From contig CAJNDS010002464.1 in assembly GCA_905221605.1 (NCBI GenBank), positions 1 to 64,000 on the forward strand: a stretch of 64,000 bases of DNA. Reading direction: 5' to 3'. Origin of the DNA: Symbiodinium natans (Eukaryota; Sar; Dinophyceae; Suessiales; Symbiodiniaceae). Shown piece after piece: positions 61,890 through 64,000 of the stretch. Both the position numbers and the translations under genes were made by a program. Numbering within the stretch: the first letter of the stretch is position 1; each line of letters opens with the position of its first letter. Below the pieces are notes generated by a model. That model worked only from the letters and a program-made list of their open reading frames with translations. It did no database searches and was not told where the DNA came from.

Positions 61890-62030
61890 GACTGGGTTTG
61901 GGGTTTCGGGTTTCGGGATTAGGGTTTAGGGTTTAGGGGTTTAGGGTTTAGGGTTTAGGGATTAGGGTTTAGGGTTTAGGGTTTAGGGTTTTGGGGTTTA
62001 GGGTTTAGGGTTTAGGGTTTAGGGTTCAGG
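61890..62030 (+). repeat. TTTAGGG block inside the EF-hand gene
   Basis: About 19 units with variants TTTCGGG and GATTAGGG, ending in a poly-G run at 62030-62041. Lies between exons of the EF-hand gene. Confidence 0.9.
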
Positions 62031-62041
62031 GGGGGGGGGGG

Positions 62042-62700
62042 CGTCACGGAAGTATCGCGGTCAAGCTCAGGTGTTGCTGAGCTTCCGGCAAACGTTCCGC
62101 ACCTTGACACTCTCTCTGATTCCACTCCGCAAAAGAACTTGCAGTAGGAAATGCTAGGTTTTTAATGAAACTCTCATCTTCTCCTGCACAGTGTAAAGAA
62201 CAAGTGCAGAGAACCAGCGCCTGCCACACATTCTCGCACGACAGGGAAGCTTCATGTTGGCTGTACACGACATGAGAACAGTGCTGCCGCTCACTTCTGA
62301 ACATACTCCCGCGTCATGGTGTTTCAAGACATTGGGTCCGTTTCTTGGGCCAGAGGTATTTCAGAGGGGACAGGTTGAGCACTAGCAGATTTATTGGCCC
62401 CAGGAGGTTCATGCGCAGATATCTGTGGTGTTCATGGCGGACTCCTGCCCGCACATGCCAGCGCAAAGAATGGCGCAAGGTATCTATCTCCATCGGATTC
62501 TTTGAGTGCTTCCAGGGCCAGTGGCAACGCAGTTCTGTTGATTTCTCTGTCCTATTTCGGCCTTGCCAACTGCCTTGGGCCTGGAAACCTTTCAGCGTTT
62601 TCTTTCATGTCACCCTTCATGGGCGCAAAGAGCTCGATGAGTACAACCAGGCGTAGTGACTAAACACTTAAGGCGTGGCAAGCAAGGTGCGCCAAAAAAG
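62042..62700. other. Unique sequence, probably intronic or exonic, unresolved
   Basis: Overlapping frames on both strands (62044-62304 minus; 62345-62663 plus, two frames). A minus-sense peptide 'LVVLIELFAPMKGDMKENAE' at about 62580-62650 looks protein-like, but splice sites are not clear. Lies between exons of the EF-hand gene, so part of it may belong there. Confidence 0.3.
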
Positions 62701-62702
62701 TA

Positions 62703-63028
62703 TAAACCCTAAACCCTAAACCCTAACCCCTAACCCCTAAACCCTAAACCCTAAACCCTAAACCCTAAACCCTAAACCCTAAACCCTAACCCTAAACCTA
62801 AACCCTAAACCCTAAACCCTAAAAACCTCGGAGTGAGTTCCCCCACCTCTTCGCTCGTGAGGGAGCCCAAGTTTTGGAGTGCTTTCGCCAACTCCTGAGG
62901 TGAAATCGCAGGACCCTCTAAAAGAAAAAAAGGGTTTTAGAGTTTAGGGTTTAGGGTTTAGGGTTTAGGGTTTAGGGTTTAGGGTTTAGGGTTTAGGGTT
63001 TAGGGTTTGGGGCTTAGGGTTTAGGGAC
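62703..63028. repeat. Opposed CCCTAAA and TTTAGGG blocks
   Basis: CCCTAAA at 62703-62824 and TTTAGGG at 62935-63027 enclose about 110 bp of unique sequence. As transcribed RNA these could pair into a long hairpin. A poly-G tract follows at 63036-63053. Confidence 0.85.
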
Positions 63029-63456
63029 AACGGGGAGGGGGGGGGGGGGGGGGAGGAGGCGGATCGTTCCATGCAGACATAGTGTCTGCAAATCCTGCAT
63101 TGAGCCCACAGGAAGGCATTGATGGTGTACGGAGGCATGCGTAACAGATCTGGAATTCTGAGATTGGATTAGAGAAATCCGGAAATAGGACTCCAGAAAA
63201 AAGCCTACACGGTCAACGTCAAGCCCTGGGCCCCTGGGCAGTGCAATCAACTCCAGCGGCTCTAAGGCCTCTAAGGGGTCCAGGGCTACACTCAGGAACA
63301 ACAGATCGCAAAGCATCTTACGTTGCTTTGCATGACGGAGACGACGGCGATCGAGTATGAAGGGGCCCGAAACCCAACCAGCACACACACGCAGACAAAG
63401 AGTCACTCCTCTGCACAGTCTGAAAGATGAAAGAGCAGATGCAACAAGAACTCGAC

Positions 63457-63516
63457 CAGAAGTCCTGCATGTCGAGACATCCCTCGCCATCCGTGTCGTA
63501 CTTGTCGAAGGTCTGC
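63457..63516 (-). CDS. EF-hand exon with GT-AG borders
   Basis: Sixty bases from an acceptor (gtcgtggcag|G) to a donor (TTCTG|gtcgag), encoding 'QTFDKYDTDGEGCLDMQDF'. The loop DTDGEGCLDMQD has Asp at 1, 3 and 9, Glu at 5 and Asp at 12, an acceptable EF hand. Upstream of the 61808 exon in transcript sense; the two are probably part of one calcium-binding protein gene. Confidence 0.6.
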
Positions 63517-63709
63517 CTGCCACGACATGTTGTCCAGAGAGAGCCCCAAACCCTAAAGCCTAAACCTGAAAATCTCCTCAAAAAGCTGCATTCCCCCCCC
63601 CCCCCCCCCACTCCCCTGAGAGATGAGGGGCTCACCTGATTCGCTGCTCCCACCTCAAGCCGGTGTTCGCCAGGATGGCCTGCAAAAAAACAGACATGGT
63701 CATTATACA

Positions 63710-63739
63710 GGTAAGAGTAAGAGTAAGAGTGAGAGTGAG

Positions 63740-63778
<39 letters not shown>

Positions 63779-63783
63779 AAGAA
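63710..63783 (+). repeat. (GTGAGA)n / (GTAAGA)n microsatellite
   Basis: About twelve six-base units. Interestingly each unit resembles a 5' splice site (GTGAG, GTAAG). Frames over it give Ser-Glu or Leu-Thr dipeptides and are artefacts. Confidence 0.9.
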
Positions 63784-64000
63784 CATTCTGATGATCTTCC
63801 AAAAGCGTAAGACGGCAGCTCTCTATCATGGCTTTCGCAAGCCGCCGTCCTTCTTGACATAGATGGCTCTCTCCCCTCCCTTCCGAATCCATGCCTCAGG
63901 CAATCTCAGGTTTCCCAATTGGACAAAGCTGGTTGCGAAAAAAAGGAAGCAAAAAGGACGTGACAGATGCACACTCAAGGCAAAGTTTTCCCTCTCGTCG

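Noticed and set aside
1-64000. tRNA and rRNA genes
   Set aside because: No cloverleaf with a recognisable T-arm (GGTTCGA-type box) or rRNA core sequence was found by reading; a tRNAscan run would settle it.

Overview
The window is eukaryotic nuclear DNA carrying one complete integrated virus-like element. The host flanks hold hundreds of plant-type TTTAGGG telomere units at internal positions, tiny exons with GT-AG or GC-AG borders, and acceptors of the form AG|G. Together these suggest an alga, most plausibly a dinoflagellate of the Symbiodiniaceae type. That assignment is inference; no host gene here identifies a species.

Layout. (1) 1-11.5 kb: a short minisatellite, then a series of minus-strand open exons (10.8 kb down to 1.4 kb) with visible splice signals. 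They look like one or more multi-exon genes, possibly derived from a transposase, with proline-rich, PHD-like and coiled-coil segments. (2) 11.56-32.45 kb: blocks of TTTAGGG or CCCTAAA, changing orientation often and separated by roughly 80-150 bp of unique sequence. Several of the unique spacers read as real exons, so the telomere-like tracts appear to be intron filler. Hairpin (MITE-like) elements, poly-C/G tracts and one intact single-exon AIG1-like GTPase gene are embedded here. (3) 32,477-53,982: a 21.5 kb, visibly AT-rich Polinton/Maverick-type provirus (Polinton-like virus) with terminal inverted repeats of about 471 bp, inserted in a poly-C tract. (4) 54-64 kb: more telomere-like blocks, a satellite cluster (56.1-58.0 kb), and exons of an EF-hand protein gene.

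The provirus encodes a protein-primed family B DNA polymerase, an rve integrase, an A32/FtsK-HerA packaging ATPase, a double-jelly-roll major capsid protein, a penton/minor capsid protein, a fibre-like protein with an S74-type chaperone tail, a lipase-like protein, three GIY-YIG endonucleases, and a set of small zinc-finger, coiled-coil and putative virion proteins. I found no recognisable maturation protease. The replication gene lies on the left, the structural genes in the middle (many on the minus strand), and the integrase near the right end.

The main discovery is how the element is broken. The polymerase gene is cut by a local inversion of about 217 bp: read on the minus strand, the inverted piece still encodes the missing polymerase segment. 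The capsid gene carries one in-frame TGA. The fibre gene and one GIY-YIG gene each carry a single-base-type frameshift. A coiled-coil gene near the left end is a truncated, inverted paralogue of the intact gene near the right end, cut by a 32-bp minisatellite. All other core genes are open, so this looks like a fairly recent insertion now decaying, unless some lesions are assembly errors.
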